Shown here: piece by piece, positions 1 to 8,030 of the stretch
How positions within the stretch are numbered: position 1 is the stretch's first letter
Layout: the number at the start of each line of letters is the position of its first letter
Assembly: GCA_029551145.1 (NCBI GenBank)
Contig: JAKPGA010000012.1
Location: 1-64,000, forward strand
Source: Thermotogota bacterium
GTDB taxonomy: Bacteria > Thermotogota > Thermotogae > Thermotogales > DSM-5069
Direction of reading: 5' to 3'
Length of the DNA stretch: 64,000 nt
Program-made: the position numbers and the translations under genes
The notes under the pieces: model-generated
Database searches by the model: none
Seen by the model: the letters and a program-made list of their open reading frames with translations, nothing else
Told to the model about the DNA's origin: nothing

Positions 1-541
1 CTTTGTTATCAAATGTCAGTTTCTTTGCAGTCTCAACAAACTTATCCCAGGTCCATTCTTCTGGTTTTGTTGGAGGATATGGCACCTTTGCCTTGTCGAA
101 CAAATCTTTGTTGTAATATGTGATCATAAATTCAGCTGCAACTGTGATGCCTGCTGTCTTTCTGCCCTGGTCATACCTCCAGTACAGTTCTGGAAGTTTG
201 TTTGAAAGAAGAGAGTCACTCTTAATCACATCTGTCAGATCATAGAGAATACCTTTAGAAGCCCAATCCAAAACATTTGGTTCGTACAGATATCCTATGT
301 GTGGCGGTGTGCCTCCTGCGATCATAGCGGTTAGTTTTTCGATGTAGTTAGAAGGAATGTGCATGGGTACTACCTTGATATTCGGATGCGATTTGTTGAA
401 CTGCGCACAAGCTTCGTTGATTACTTGTGCTTCAAGGTCGCTTCCCCAGAAAGTGAATGTCAACTCAACCATCTTTGCTGCATAGACTCCAATGGCAAGC
501 ATAAACAGCACCAAAAGAAAAAAACACTTTGAGATTTTTAC
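1..541 (-). CDS. Sugar ABC transporter substrate-binding protein (family 1), 3' end outside window
   Basis: This is the N-terminal part (about 180 residues) of an extracellular solute-binding protein of the maltose/arabinose type. It should sit outside the cytoplasmic membrane and deliver a sugar to an ABC permease. A hydrophobic signal peptide ending near VYAA is followed by VELTFTFWGSDLEAQ and later AGGTPPHIGYLY, which fit the family. There is no lipobox cysteine. The ribosome site GAGGGGG (549-555) points to a start at 541, but that codon is GTA; the nearest canonical in-frame starts (TTG 514, ATG 502) would remove the basic part of the signal peptide. The promoter carries an AraR-like operator, so it belongs to the regulon of 2693-6299. 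Function is confident; the exact sugar is inferred. Confidence 0.85.
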
Positions 542-880
542 AAGATCACCCCCTCATTTTGGCAGAGAAAAAACCGCCTTTGAAAATGAATACCAATCAC
601 TACGATAAATGTACAGATAAACCCTTGCTAAGAAAACCGTGTGTTAAACAAACATCCGCGCGGACACACTCTAATTATGTACGTACATTTCTGACTATAC
701 ACAAATTTCTCTGCCCAGTCAATCAGCGCATTGGTGGTAAATTGAACAGATAACACCAAAAATGCAATAGATTTTTATCAATACTTTACCGTTCTTTTTG
801 TTGCTTTATTTTTCTTCATTTTCCACTGAGTATTAGAAAGCAAATCTGTTTAATGGTAGTGACTGAAAACACTAATTTCC
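542..880. other. Intergenic region between the sugar permease and the first binding protein
   Basis: Besides the promoter and operator at 677-722 and the ribosome site at 549-555, I see no gene here. The side near 740-860 is AT-rich and would hold the end of the upstream permease transcript, but I found no clear terminator hairpin. Confidence 0.6.
677..722 (-). promoter_or_regulatory. Promoter with AraR-type operator for the binding protein at 1-541
   Basis: On the minus strand TTGACT (717-722) and TATAGT (694-699) are separated by 17 bases. The perfect palindrome ATGTACGTACAT (677-688) lies immediately downstream of the -10 box, over the expected transcription start. The same core recurs at 4205-4212 and 6306-6313 in the same relative place, which supports a repressor operator. 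Confidence 0.8.
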
Positions 881-1732
881 TCACTTTACGGCTCCCAATG
901 TTAATCCTCTTATCAAATACCGTTGTGTTATCAATGCAAAAACAATCACAGGCAACATTGTTACCAATCCTGCTGCTGAGAGTGGGCCCCAAGCCACCCT
1001 CCAACCAGTTATGTATCTTCCCAGATACACCGGCAGAGTCTGAGCAGAGGCGTTGCTCGTCAAAACCAGAGCAAGTAGAAATTCACCCCAGCTTTGTATG
1101 AAAGCAAGTATTGCGGCTGCAGCAAGACCGGGGGCACTTAAAGGAAGGACAACCTGTAGGAAGGCCTGCGTTCGCGATGCACCGTCAATGTAAGCGGCTT
1201 CTTCGATTTCCTGTGGAATCTCATTGAAGAAAGATATCAACAGCCAGATAGAGAGTGCGGTAGTTGGTACGAGGTATGGAAGGATAAGAGCCCACCAAGT
1301 GTTCAGAAGTGAGATCTTTGAGAAGATTACGTACAATGGTATTGCGCTTGCGATGGGGGGTAAAAATCTCATTGAAATGAACCAACCAGCCAGACCTGTA
1401 CCACCAATTTTTGTTCTGGCGATCGAGTATGCGGCGAACGCTGCAATGATCGTTGACACTATGGAGGTTGTCGTAGCGACAACAACGCTATTTCGCAAGA
1501 AAGGTACAATTCCAGCAATTGATGTTGTAGTAGTACCAAATGTTGTTGAACCGGTACCGAGGAAATTCGATAACGTGAACTTTGAAGGCCAGAATACAGG
1601 TGGCGTTGTAAACCACTCTGATTCTTGCTTGAAGGCGGTGATCACGAGCCAGTATATGGGAAATAAAAAGATCGCAAGAACTAACAGTGCCACGCAGAAT
1701 CTGATGAGGCGAACCACATTTCTTCGGCTCAT
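881..1732 (-). CDS. Sugar ABC transporter permease, MalG type
   Basis: This is a 283-residue inner-membrane permease with about six helices. It forms the channel with the MalF-type partner encoded just upstream (1738-2625). The binding-protein-dependent transport signature, EEAAYIDGASRTQAFLQVVL followed by PLSAPGLAA, is intact at about residues 190-215 and contacts the ATPase. The start at ATG 1732 is chosen because AAGGAG stands 8 bases before it; an ATG at 1738 overlaps the upstream stop but is too close to the ribosome site. No ATPase gene is present in this cluster, which is usual when a shared MsmK/MalK-type ATPase serves several sugar systems. Confidence 0.9.
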   Translation of the reverse strand: MSRRNVVRLIRFCVALLVLAIFLFPIYWLVITAFKQESEWFTTPPVFWPSKFTLSNFLGTGSTTFGTTTTSIAGIVPFLRNSVVVATTTSIVSTIIAAFAAYSIARTKIGGTGLAGWFISMRFLPPIASAIPLYVIFSKISLLNTWWALILPYLVPTTALSIWLLISFFNEIPQEIEEAAYIDGASRTQAFLQVVLPLSAPGLAAAAILAFIQSWGEFLLALVLTSNASAQTLPVYLGRYITGWRVAWGPLSAAGLVTMLPVIVFALITQRYLIRGLTLGAVK

Positions 1733-1737
1733 GTTCA

Positions 1738-2625
1738 TCACTCCTTGGAGAGTCCAAGTTCTCTGCCTATATTCAAAACTCTGGTAAGAGTATTTATCAA
1801 GATCCCACTGACTATGACAAGGATCACACACAGTGCTGAACCATACCCTATATTCCATCCGTACGAGACGGTGACCTTGTAAGCATAGAAACTCCAAGTT
1901 GAAGTTGCTGAACCAGGTCCACCATAGGTTGTCATATAAACACTATCAAAAGTTCTCAGCACATCTATGATTCTCAGTAACAGAGTGACATACAATATAG
2001 GTCTCAGCAGCGGTAACTCTATGTGCAAGAACAATCTCCATCCATCTGCACCATCAACCTTACCGGCGTCGAGTATGTCCTTGGGCAAAGCCTGCAGTGC
2101 GGCGTAAAGAATGAGAAACACAAAAGGTGTCCATTGCCAAATCTCCACAATCATGACTGCGGTGCGAGCAGTGTTGATCTTTCCGAACCATTCTATTGAC
2201 TGAAGTCCAATAAGATTGAGGAAATAGTTTATGGGTCCGAAAATGAAGTTGAACAACATCTTCCACCCGAAACCACCAACGGCGGCAGGTACCATCATAG
2301 GGATTAGAAACAACGACCTCAGAGCCTTCTCAGCAAACAGTCCTCGAATCAGGTAGGAAAGGGCCAAGCCCAAAATCATTTCCACGGGGACAGCAATCAG
2401 CACCATTAGAGCAGTGAATTCTATAGAGGAAAGTGCAAGTTGATCTCGAACAATGTCCGTGTAGTTTCTAAGACCGACAAACTGGCCTGTTCCGCTTTTC
2501 GAAAGATCAAGATTAGTGAACGAATTATAAATCATATAAGCAAAAGGATAAACAGTCATCACAAGAAACAGAACGATCGCTGGCAATACCATGAAAAAGC
2601 CTGTCCTTTTGTGTGTCGATGTCAA
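1738..2625 (-). CDS. Sugar ABC transporter permease, MalF type
   Basis: A 295-residue membrane permease with six predicted helices. The EAA-like loop DAGKVDGADGWRLFLHIELP (about residues 193-212) is the ATPase-contact motif. It is the second gene of the binding protein - MalF - MalG operon that starts at 4018. TTG 2625 is taken as start, with GGAGGGGAG just upstream; an earlier in-frame ATG at 2673 lacks a ribosome site and its first residues are not permease-like. Expected to import an arabinose-type sugar or oligosaccharide, given the AraR-type operator at the operon promoter. Confidence 0.9.
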   Translation of the reverse strand: MTSTHKRTGFFMVLPAIVLFLVMTVYPFAYMIYNSFTNLDLSKSGTGQFVGLRNYTDIVRDQLALSSIEFTALMVLIAVPVEMILGLALSYLIRGLFAEKALRSLFLIPMMVPAAVGGFGWKMLFNFIFGPINYFLNLIGLQSIEWFGKINTARTAVMIVEIWQWTPFVFLILYAALQALPKDILDAGKVDGADGWRLFLHIELPLLRPILYVTLLLRIIDVLRTFDSVYMTTYGGPGSATSTWSFYAYKVTVSYGWNIGYGSALCVILVIVSGILINTLTRVLNIGRELGLSKE

Positions 2626-2692
2626 TTTCTCCCCTCCCTGAAAGTAAATGCAGGGGGGTAGGCAATTACTCACCTACCCCTAATTTGCATAA

Positions 2693-4018
2693 TTACTTGG
2701 TGAGAACCTTTTCCCACTCATTCGCTAATTTGTTCAATGTATCAAGAGTCAAAGGAAGTTCACCGGAAAGGATCTTCGCGAAGTTTATATTGCTGATATC
2801 CTCAAGCCTTGGCTCTTCTGGTATTCTTGGTCTGAATGTTTCGTCGGCGTAGATCGATGGAAGTACCTTCACCCACGGTATTGCATTTTGTGCCTCTGCG
2901 TCTTCAAGAGTAGATTTTCTCACGGGAGCTATCGCAAACCTAATCAGCTTCTCCTTATCTGCCCATTTCGAAGTGGCGAACTGGATGAATTTGAAGGCAG
3001 CTTTCTGTTTCTCAGTTGATATGAACTTGTTGATTCCCAGTGCCCAGTTACCGGCAACAGAGCGTCCTGGCATTGGTGCGATACCGATCTTTTCAGCAGC
3101 AGGTTGCAGGGCTGGTGAAGACTTGAATTGTAAATATGGATTGGTCCACTGCGGTACCATCGCCACTATGCCCTTTGCAAAGTACTCAAGTGTTTCACCG
3201 TAGTCTGACCCGAGTGGGTCAGGTGAATATGGCATCAATGCTTTCATATCTTCGAATGCCTTCAATCCAAGATCACTTGCGAAGGCTGGTTTTCTGTCAG
3301 CAGTGAAGTAGTCTCCGTAATCAAGATCAACTGGCCCGAAACGCGTTAAGCCTTCAACGCTTCTTCTGTACGGTCCGAAGAAAATCAGATACATGTAGAA
3401 CATGGTATGCGTCGTTGGAAACATCAAAGCTATGCCGTACTGGGTTGGAGAATTCTTATTGTAGGATTTTGTGAAGTATCTTGCAACATCAACAGCCTCA
3501 GCCCAAGTGGTAGGAACCCTCAGAGGTCTGCCAAACATTTTCTCAAATTCTTCTTTGTACTTTGGATTCTCGAAGAGGTCTTTACGGTAATAGAACAACA
3601 TCGTGTTGTTGAAGTATGGGAAACCAACCAGTTTGCCATCCCAAATGCCCAGATTCTTGGCAAGTGGTAGTAAGTCATCCATGTCGTAACTTGGGTCAAC
3701 AAGATCCGGGTTCTGCTTGATGAATTCAAACAAGTCCAGACATCCCTGGCTCACAGCTCCAGCTGTCATGACATCCCAGTTGAAAACATCAAAGGCTCCA
3801 GACTTGGCGCTTATGTCAGCCAGAATTCTTGGATATAACACCTCCCAGGATAGCGTAGTAACTTCAACTTTGATGTCTGGGTTTCTTTTCATGAACTCTT
3901 CAGCTAACCACTTCAACGAATCAGCATTGTCAGAACAAGCAACGACACTTATGGTAACCTCTGCAAAGGCGAGAACACTAAGCAATGCCAGAGCAAGCAA
4001 TAATAATTTCAACTTCAT
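2693..4018 (-). CDS. Sugar ABC transporter substrate-binding protein (family 1)
   Basis: A 441-residue secreted binding protein. It has a signal peptide (residues 1-19, cleavage after AFA) without a lipobox, then VTISVVACSDNADSLKWLAE and VFNWDVMTAGAVSQGCLDLF, typical of family 1 solute-binding proteins. It is the first and probably most expressed gene of a binding protein - permease - permease operon. GGAGGTG precedes ATG 4018. The promoter at 4219-4247 carries the AraR-type palindrome, so the cargo is inferred to be L-arabinose or an arabinose oligosaccharide. It is not closely similar to the binding protein at 1-541, so two uptake systems seem to be under the same regulator. Confidence 0.9.
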   Translation of the reverse strand: MKLKLLLLALALLSVLAFAEVTISVVACSDNADSLKWLAEEFMKRNPDIKVEVTTLSWEVLYPRILADISAKSGAFDVFNWDVMTAGAVSQGCLDLFEFIKQNPDLVDPSYDMDDLLPLAKNLGIWDGKLVGFPYFNNTMLFYYRKDLFENPKYKEEFEKMFGRPLRVPTTWAEAVDVARYFTKSYNKNSPTQYGIALMFPTTHTMFYMYLIFFGPYRRSVEGLTRFGPVDLDYGDYFTADRKPAFASDLGLKAFEDMKALMPYSPDPLGSDYGETLEYFAKGIVAMVPQWTNPYLQFKSSPALQPAAEKIGIAPMPGRSVAGNWALGINKFISTEKQKAAFKFIQFATSKWADKEKLIRFAIAPVRKSTLEDAEAQNAIPWVKVLPSIYADETFRPRIPEEPRLEDISNINFAKILSGELPLTLDTLNKLANEWEKVLTK

Positions 4019-4565
4019 AACAACACCTCCCCTGGAATTCTTACAAGATTCGTTGAGTAAGCCCTACTGAATTGCACAAGCATAATCACTAACAGATATG
4101 AGCTGGTTCTGTGTGACTTCGGTGCGTTTTTTCAGGTTATCACCCCCACATCATGACAGAAAGCCAAGACGATGATCCAAAAAAGAGAGATTAGCACACC
4201 AATTGTACGTACATTTGTATTATACACAGTTGGAATTATCAGTTCAAAATACCAAAATAGAGGCATATCAGAAAAAAAACGGAAACATTGGCAAATATTT
4301 GCTTGTTTCACACACTTTTGTTAATTCTCTGTGTTTTTCTAAAGGAATCTACTCAAATCTTCGTAGAGGATGAAACCGAAGTATGAAATTAATCGAATGC
4401 GTTTTCAAAGTCAGTTATTCTTGATTGGATTGAACTGTCCAAGAAGTTGAGATGACTTCAAGGTTCTGCGAAAAGAAAGAATAGTAATAGAAGTTCTGAC
4501 AAAACGATTGTCAGATTCCATCAATTTGAAAAATAAACTACTGTTAGACAAGCTGAGCCTATCTC
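4019..4565. other. Intergenic region between araD and the sugar ABC operon
   Basis: Contains the promoter and operator at 4201-4247. A hairpin TCTGACAA / TTGTCAGA (4495-4502 / 4508-4515) lies about 50 bases after the araD stop on the minus strand and may help end that transcript, but the T-rich tail is poor. I see no coding potential. Confidence 0.5.
4204..4247 (-). promoter_or_regulatory. Promoter with AraR-type operator for the 4018-881 sugar ABC operon
   Basis: TTGAAC (4242-4247), a 17-base spacer and a perfect TATAAT (4219-4224) form a strong minus-strand promoter. AATTGTACGTACATTT (4201-4216) lies directly downstream, with the core TGTACGTACA at 4204-4213, over the expected start of transcription. 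From memory the Bacillus subtilis AraR box has half-site ATTTGTAC, which this resembles. Confidence 0.85.
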
Positions 4566-5213
4566 TTATGAGTTGCCAGCCTGACCATATTTCGTGTGGT
4601 ATTGAGTGTTCAGTCTATCTACTTCTGAGGGGTCCAAAGGTTCCACACGTTGATTTGACAGTGCAAAATAACTCATCTTTGCCACTTCTTCTAAGAACAC
4701 AGCCTTTTTCACAGCATCATCCAAAGACTTACCTACCACTATGACGCCATGCTTTCTCAACAAAACAGTACCAGACTTTCCAATTACCTTGATTACGGCT
4801 TTACCAATTGCCTCTGATCCTACGGGAGCGTATTCTGCAAGTGGGATTTCTTCACCAAACACATCCGCGTGTGCAGTGCACAAAACAGGTATAGATTTTT
4901 CAAGCACTGCGAAGGTGGTTGCAAAAGTAGAGTGTGTATGAATAATCGATTTTGCCCATTCTATATTTCTGTAAAGGTACAAATGTGTGGCTGCGTCAAC
5001 CGATGGTTTCATGTTCCCGTCTATGACCTTCCCACTCAAATCCACAAGCACCATGTCAGACGGTTTGAGAGAAGAATATGGTACACCAGAGGGTTTTATC
5101 AGTACCTTATCGTTGATCTTCAAACTGACATTTCCACTTGTGTATGCAACTAAGCCATATTTCTCAAGAGTCAGGTGAGCCTCGTAAAGTAGTTGCCTTT
5201 CTTTTTCGTACAT
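4566..5213 (-). CDS. araD: L-ribulose-5-phosphate 4-epimerase (class II aldolase family)
   Basis: A 215-residue cytoplasmic enzyme expected to convert L-ribulose 5-phosphate to D-xylulose 5-phosphate, the last step of arabinose breakdown. Visible motifs are TSGNVS (25-30), KPSGVPY (40-46), KPSVDAATH (69-77), HTHS (92-95), HADVFGEEIPLAEY (115-128) and RKHG (153-156). The metal ligands expected from E. coli AraD map to Asp73, His92, His94 and His155. Asp, not Glu, at position 73 favours the epimerase over L-fuculose-phosphate aldolase; compare the Glu form at 33340-33984. It follows araR by 15 bases and shares its autoregulated promoter. No araA or araB is in the window. Confidence 0.9.
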   Translation of the reverse strand: MYEKERQLLYEAHLTLEKYGLVAYTSGNVSLKINDKVLIKPSGVPYSSLKPSDMVLVDLSGKVIDGNMKPSVDAATHLYLYRNIEWAKSIIHTHSTFATTFAVLEKSIPVLCTAHADVFGEEIPLAEYAPVGSEAIGKAVIKVIGKSGTVLLRKHGVIVVGKSLDDAVKKAVFLEEVAKMSYFALSNQRVEPLDPSEVDRLNTQYHTKYGQAGNS

Positions 5214-5228
5214 AAGAACCCCTCCTGA

Positions 5229-6299
5229 TCATTCTGCTGGTGAAAAGACAGAACTTCTTTCTATCAATTCCGGTTGAAGAATTAGTTTTTCGGCTTTTCC
5301 ACCGTGAATCATTTTTAAGAGAATGTCCACCGCTTTCTTCCCCACATCTTCTTTGGGATGGGCAAATGTGGTTAATGCTTCTCTGAAGTCCCCCACTGGG
5401 GCGTCGTCAAACCCGATAACAGAAATATCTTCTGGTATTCTCAAACCAAGACGTTTTGCAACAAGTTGGAGCTGAAGTGCAGTCGCGTCGTTATAGCAGA
5501 AAATAGCTGTGGGCCGCAACTGTTTAGGCAAGTCGAGAAGCTCAAAGGAACTTTGCATAGGAGCTCCCGTGAACTCAGAGACATTGAATGACTTTTCGTA
5601 AATTCTCTCGAATCCCAATTCGTTGGCGCGTTCCACGAAACTCTTTGCTCTTATGACACTTGGCAGGTGAATAGATTTATAGAGCACGGCGACTCTCTTG
5701 TGGCCAAATTGGTGGAAAATCTCTGCAGCCTTCTTGCCTCCATAAGAATCATCGAGGACAACGCTACCAGCACCGTTTATGTTCCAGTCGCTGTGAACGA
5801 GAACTATCTTTATTCCTTCTTTCACCAACGATTCCACATATTCTCTGTTTGCCCTTTTCGTAGCGCTGCAAACGGGATCTATTATCAAACCGGTCACACC
5901 AGACTCTATCCACTCGGCGATTACTTGTCTTTCCTTGCTTGGATCCTCCGATGCATTGCCGAGCAACATCTTATAACCATTTCTGAACAGATAATCCTCG
6001 GCTCCCAATACAACATACGGGAATATATAGCTTGTGATCTGCTGTACAATTATCCCGACCGTTTGGTTTTCCCTCTCTGAATTCACAAATGTGCCAACAC
6101 CCGGCCTTCTTATGATGAATCCCTTCACCACAAGCCTATCGAGAGCCTTTCTAACAGTCTCTCTACTTGCTTCGAACCTCTCCATTAATTCTTTTTCCGT
6201 CGGAAGTTTAACTCCTGAATAATACCTTCCTGACTTGAGTTCCTTTATCAAGGACTGTTCAATTAACTTGTACTTCGGGACTATGATCTCCACCTCCAA
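5229..6299 (-). CDS. araR: GntR/LacI-hybrid transcriptional repressor, AraR type
   Basis: About 350 residues with an N-terminal GntR winged helix (PTEKELMERF, SRETVRKALD and GFIIRRPGVGTFV, residues about 30-75) joined to a LacI-type periplasmic-binding-protein effector domain (VGIIVQQ to the end). This is the AraR architecture: a sugar-responsive repressor. The operon araR-araD and the neighbouring transport genes carry GTACGTAC operators, one in front of araR itself, so autoregulation is likely. The start is uncertain. TTG 6299 is given, but GGAGGTG (6291-6297) lies after it, which points to a start near 6284-6287, where only ATA and ATC are available. Confidence 0.88.
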   Translation of the reverse strand: MEVEIIVPKYKLIEQSLIKELKSGRYYSGVKLPTEKELMERFEASRETVRKALDRLVVKGFIIRRPGVGTFVNSERENQTVGIIVQQITSYIFPYVVLGAEDYLFRNGYKMLLGNASEDPSKERQVIAEWIESGVTGLIIDPVCSATKRANREYVESLVKEGIKIVLVHSDWNINGAGSVVLDDSYGGKKAAEIFHQFGHKRVAVLYKSIHLPSVIRAKSFVERANELGFERIYEKSFNVSEFTGAPMQSSFELLDLPKQLRPTAIFCYNDATALQLQLVAKRLGLRIPEDISVIGFDDAPVGDFREALTTFAHPKEDVGKKAVDILLKMIHGGKAEKLILQPELIERSSVFSPAE

Positions 6300-6304
6300 G
6301 AAAA

Positions 6305-6345
6305 GGTACGTACATTATTTTACGCGCAATTGAGAAATTAGTCAA
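6305..6345 (-). promoter_or_regulatory. Autoregulated araR-araD promoter with AraR-type operator
   Basis: TTGACT (6340-6345), 17 bases, TAAAAT (6317-6322), then GGTACGTACA (6305-6314), all on the minus strand. The arrangement is the same as at the two other AraR-type promoters, although one outer base of the palindrome differs. Confidence 0.8.
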
Positions 6346-6362
6346 GTCTGCGGAAAATCAAG

Positions 6363-6398
6363 GCAACTTTTGTCTCCAGCACAAGTTGCTGTGATAAT
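6363..6398 (+). promoter_or_regulatory. Promoter of the DUF368 gene
   Basis: TTGTCT (6370-6375) and GATAAT (6393-6398) are 17 bases apart. An inverted repeat GCAACTT / AAGTTGC (6363-6369 / 6383-6389) straddles the -35 box and spacer and could be an operator. The promoter is divergent from that of araR, about 25 bases away. Confidence 0.5.
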
Positions 6399-6443
6399 AT
6401 TAGAACTCAGTATTGAATTTGTTGGAGGTGACATAATCATATC

Positions 6444-7220
6444 ATGAAAGAAATTATTTCGGGTGTACTTATAGGCTTGGCAAATCTCATACCAGGGATC
6501 AGTGGAGGAACTATCGCCGTTGTACTTGGAATCTATGAAAAGCTGGTAAGATCCATCGCTGACCTTGCAAAACTCAGACCAAGCAGGGAGCAATTCAAAT
6601 TCATCATTCTTATTGGTATTGGAATTGTTGGGGCATTGTTGTTGGGATCTAAACTGATGAGCATAGCTCTGAAACAGGCAACGGGTTATACCTACGCTGC
6701 ATTCTTTGGTTTGGTTCTCGGCACGCTACCGTTTCTATTCAAGAAAGCCGTTAAATTAAGACTAATCTATCTCTTTGGTGGAGTCGTTCTTTTGGTAGTT
6801 GTCGAGAACCTCAAATTGTCTTTCAAGCTTTCCGGGGTCTTTCTACCTCTGACAGGCTTTGTTGCGGCATTTGCCATGATCATGCCTGGGCTGAGTGGAT
6901 CACTCATCATGCTCATTTTTGGAGCATACGAGAATGTGATAAACGCAGTTAGTACCTTGAACTTCTCCATATTAGTTCCGTTTGGTATAGGTGTGGTCTT
7001 TGGCATCCTTGTATGTGCATTATTCATGAAGTATCTGTATGAGAGGTTTCCTGACCAAACAAGAAGTTTCGTCCTTGGTCTTGTGATGGCATCGCTTATC
7101 AAGATACAGCCATTTAACAAACAAGTGTTCCATTGGTATGGGTATGTGCTCTTAATCTTGGTTATTCTTTTGAGTTTTTTTCTTTCGTTGTGGTTCACCA
7201 AATACACAAGGGAGTCTTGA
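6444..7220 (+). CDS. DUF368 membrane protein, PopT-like undecaprenyl-phosphate translocase family
   Basis: A 258-residue integral membrane protein with about eight helices. The N-terminal motif GLANLIPGISGGTIAVVLGI (about 11-30) and the repeated motif MIMPGLSGSLIMLIFGAYE (about 145-163) are diagnostic of DUF368. Members of this family (PopT) have been reported to recycle undecaprenyl phosphate across the cytoplasmic membrane for cell-wall synthesis; assigning that role here is inference from family. GGAGGTG lies 13 bases before ATG 6444, a long spacing. It is transcribed away from araR and has no obvious operon partner. Confidence 0.85.
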   Translation: MKEIISGVLIGLANLIPGISGGTIAVVLGIYEKLVRSIADLAKLRPSREQFKFIILIGIGIVGALLLGSKLMSIALKQATGYTYAAFFGLVLGTLPFLFKKAVKLRLIYLFGGVVLLVVVENLKLSFKLSGVFLPLTGFVAAFAMIMPGLSGSLIMLIFGAYENVINAVSTLNFSILVPFGIGVVFGILVCALFMKYLYERFPDQTRSFVLGLVMASLIKIQPFNKQVFHWYGYVLLILVILLSFFLSLWFTKYTRES

Positions 7221-7239
7221 GTGGAAAGAGCAAACGGTG

Positions 7240-7248
7240 TGATATAAT
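7240..7248 (+). promoter_or_regulatory. Extended -10 promoter of the amino-acid ABC operon
   Basis: TGATATAAT has both the TGn extension and a perfect TATAAT. TTGAGT at 7217-7222 is a poor -35 because it is 20 bases away. The transcript would start about 15 bases before the strong ribosome site GGAGGGG. Confidence 0.55.
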
Positions 7249-7271
7249 CAACAATTGAAAGGAGGGGTTGC

Positions 7272-7997
7272 ATGAGGATGTATCGTTGGATTCTGATTTC
7301 TCTTTTTGTGTTCGCTACCTTTGTTTATGCGAAAACCATAGCCGTTGGGACCAGTGCTGATTTTCCACCATTTGAGTACATTGAGAACGGACAGTTTGTG
7401 GGTTTTGACATGGATCTGGTTCGTGAAATTGCGAAATTGGCTGACCTTGAAGTGAAATTTATCGATATGAGCTTTGATTCGCTGATCCCGGCGCTGAGGG
7501 CAGGTCAAGTAGACGTGGTTGCAGCAGCCATGACTATAACCGATGACCGCAAGCAGATTGTAGATTTCTCGAGCCCTTACTGGACTGCCGATCAGAGTAT
7601 TATAGTCAAGGCAGATAGCGATCTAACGATTACCATTCTGTTTCAGAAGGGCAGAATAGGTGTGCAGACCGGTACGACTGGTGATCTATGATGCACGGAC
7701 AATTTAGTAGGTAAAGGCCTCTTACCAGAGAAAAATCTTAAAAGATACGATACATTTGTACTTGCGTTGAGTGATCTTTTGAATGGGAACATCGATGCAA
7801 TCGTTCTGGATTCTCCAGTGGCAAATAGGTTTGCTGCCGTAAGGCCTGTCAAGGTTGTGGGTGTCATTGTCACAGGAGAGCAGTATGGAATTGCAGTGAA
7901 AAAGGGAAACAAAGAACTTCTGGAGAAAATAAACAGTGCTATAAAGGTTCTAAACGAAACAGGGAAGATGGCAGAGTTGATCGACAAATACTTTTAG
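7272..7997 (+). pseudogene. Polar amino-acid ABC substrate-binding protein interrupted by one in-frame TGA
   Basis: Read as one frame this is a 241-residue family 3 solute-binding protein of normal length: signal peptide (1-19), TSADFPPFEYIENGQFVGFD, VDVVAAAMTITDDRKQIVDF and a C-terminal part ending MAELIDKYF. A single TGA at 7689-7691, after GTTGDL, interrupts it. Both halves stay in the same frame with no indel, so this is a point nonsense change, plausibly TGG (Trp) to TGA. The C-terminal lobe would be lost unless the stop is read through. It heads an operon with two permeases and an ATPase. Either the gene is inactivated or the base is an error. Confidence 0.85.
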
Positions 7998-8030
7998 CAA
8001 GTGGGGGGTTAGACAGTAGAGAAATTAGCG

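Noticed and set aside
1224-1787. Open frame on the plus strand opposite the MalG-type permease
   Set aside because: Antisense to a conserved permease; composition and lack of ribosome site mark it as a shadow.
7689-7691. TGA as a selenocysteine codon in the amino-acid binding protein
   Set aside because: Solute-binding proteins of this family have no known selenocysteine, the site is not a catalytic Cys, and I saw no convincing selenocysteine insertion stem downstream.
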